This document shows, piece by piece, positions 35,134 through 35,185 of a stretch of DNA of 35,185 nt (its first letter is position 1; each line of letters starts with the position of its first letter). The stretch covers positions 29,844 through 65,028 of the forward strand of contig MU619392.1 in the NCBI GenBank assembly GCA_025201805.1, in the 5' to 3' direction. This DNA is from Parasitella parasitica (lineage: Eukaryota; Mucoromycota; Mucoromycetes; Mucorales; Mucoraceae). The position numbers were made by a program, and so were the translations under genes. The notes beneath the pieces were generated by a model. It saw only the letters and a program-made list of their open reading frames with translations. It was not told the origin of the DNA and searched no databases.

Positions 35134-35185
35134 ATGTTGGATCAAAAAGATAATAAAAAAACCAAAGGTTAACGAGATACGAAAA
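35134..35185 (-). mobile_element. LTR 3' end, inverted copy of the left-edge LTR
   Basis: The 52 bases are the reverse complement of 331-382 with one mismatch (TTTGG for TTTAG). On the minus strand the shared part ends CCAACAT, exactly where the left copy ends and its presumed primer-binding site begins. The copy continues beyond the window edge, so its full length is unknown. Confidence 0.75.

Overview
This is a fungal nuclear window, AT-rich and most consistent with an early-diverging fungus of the Mucorales type. The clues are eight intron-containing protein genes with 50-77 nt introns (GT..AG, CTAAC/CTAAT-like branch sites), an Erg1 squalene epoxidase, an Atf1-type bZIP factor with fungal Aft1-like N-terminal motifs, a small ricin-fold lectin, and scattered decayed retroelements. 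The Mucorales assignment is inference. I rebuilt all gene models by hand from splice sites and family conservation; each has a consistent phase across every junction.

Layout. 1-381 is a retroelement LTR fragment. 382-1812 is non-coding with a short degenerate tandem repeat. 1813-5526 (+) is exportin-1/CRM1, ten exons. 6669-8327 (+) is S-adenosylmethionine decarboxylase, three exons. 8785-9438 (+) is a small beta-trefoil (ricin-B-like) lectin, four exons. 9460-14232 (-) is a SHPRH/Irc20-like SNF2-RING protein, seven exons, ending 21 bp from the lectin stop. 14380-16508 (-) is an MFS sugar transporter with eleven exons, one only 11 nt long. 16509-18384 is a 1.9-kb divergent intergenic region ending in a long CT tract. 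18385-20170 (+) is squalene epoxidase (Erg1), eight exons. 20603-22823 (+) is a SAPS-domain PP6/Sit4-associated subunit, seven exons. 22824-26349 is a graveyard of mobile DNA: a decayed PD-(D/E)XK-like gene joined to a reverse-transcriptase fragment that abuts, head to head, a gag-like retroelement fragment on the other strand. 26350-28307 (-) is a vacuolar-type amino-acid transporter (Aa_trans/Avt), five exons. 29755-31224 (+) is an Atf1/CREB bZIP factor, three exons, with a pair of ATF/CRE sites in its upstream region. 31502-31896 (-) is the splicing factor PHF5A/Rds3, two exons. 31897-35185 has no intact gene but carries a diverged long direct repeat, a hairpin and, at the very end, a Ty3/gypsy integrase tail joined to an inverted copy of the LTR end seen at the left edge.

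The genes do not form a pathway. They are mostly conserved housekeeping functions (nuclear export, polyamine synthesis, ergosterol synthesis, chromatin/DNA-damage tolerance, sugar and amino-acid transport, phosphatase regulation, splicing, stress transcription). I see no gene cluster or undescribed multi-gene system. The most unusual structures are the flanking inverted LTR ends, the 11-nt microexon, the inverted retroelement junction, and the CRE pair upstream of the Atf1-like gene.
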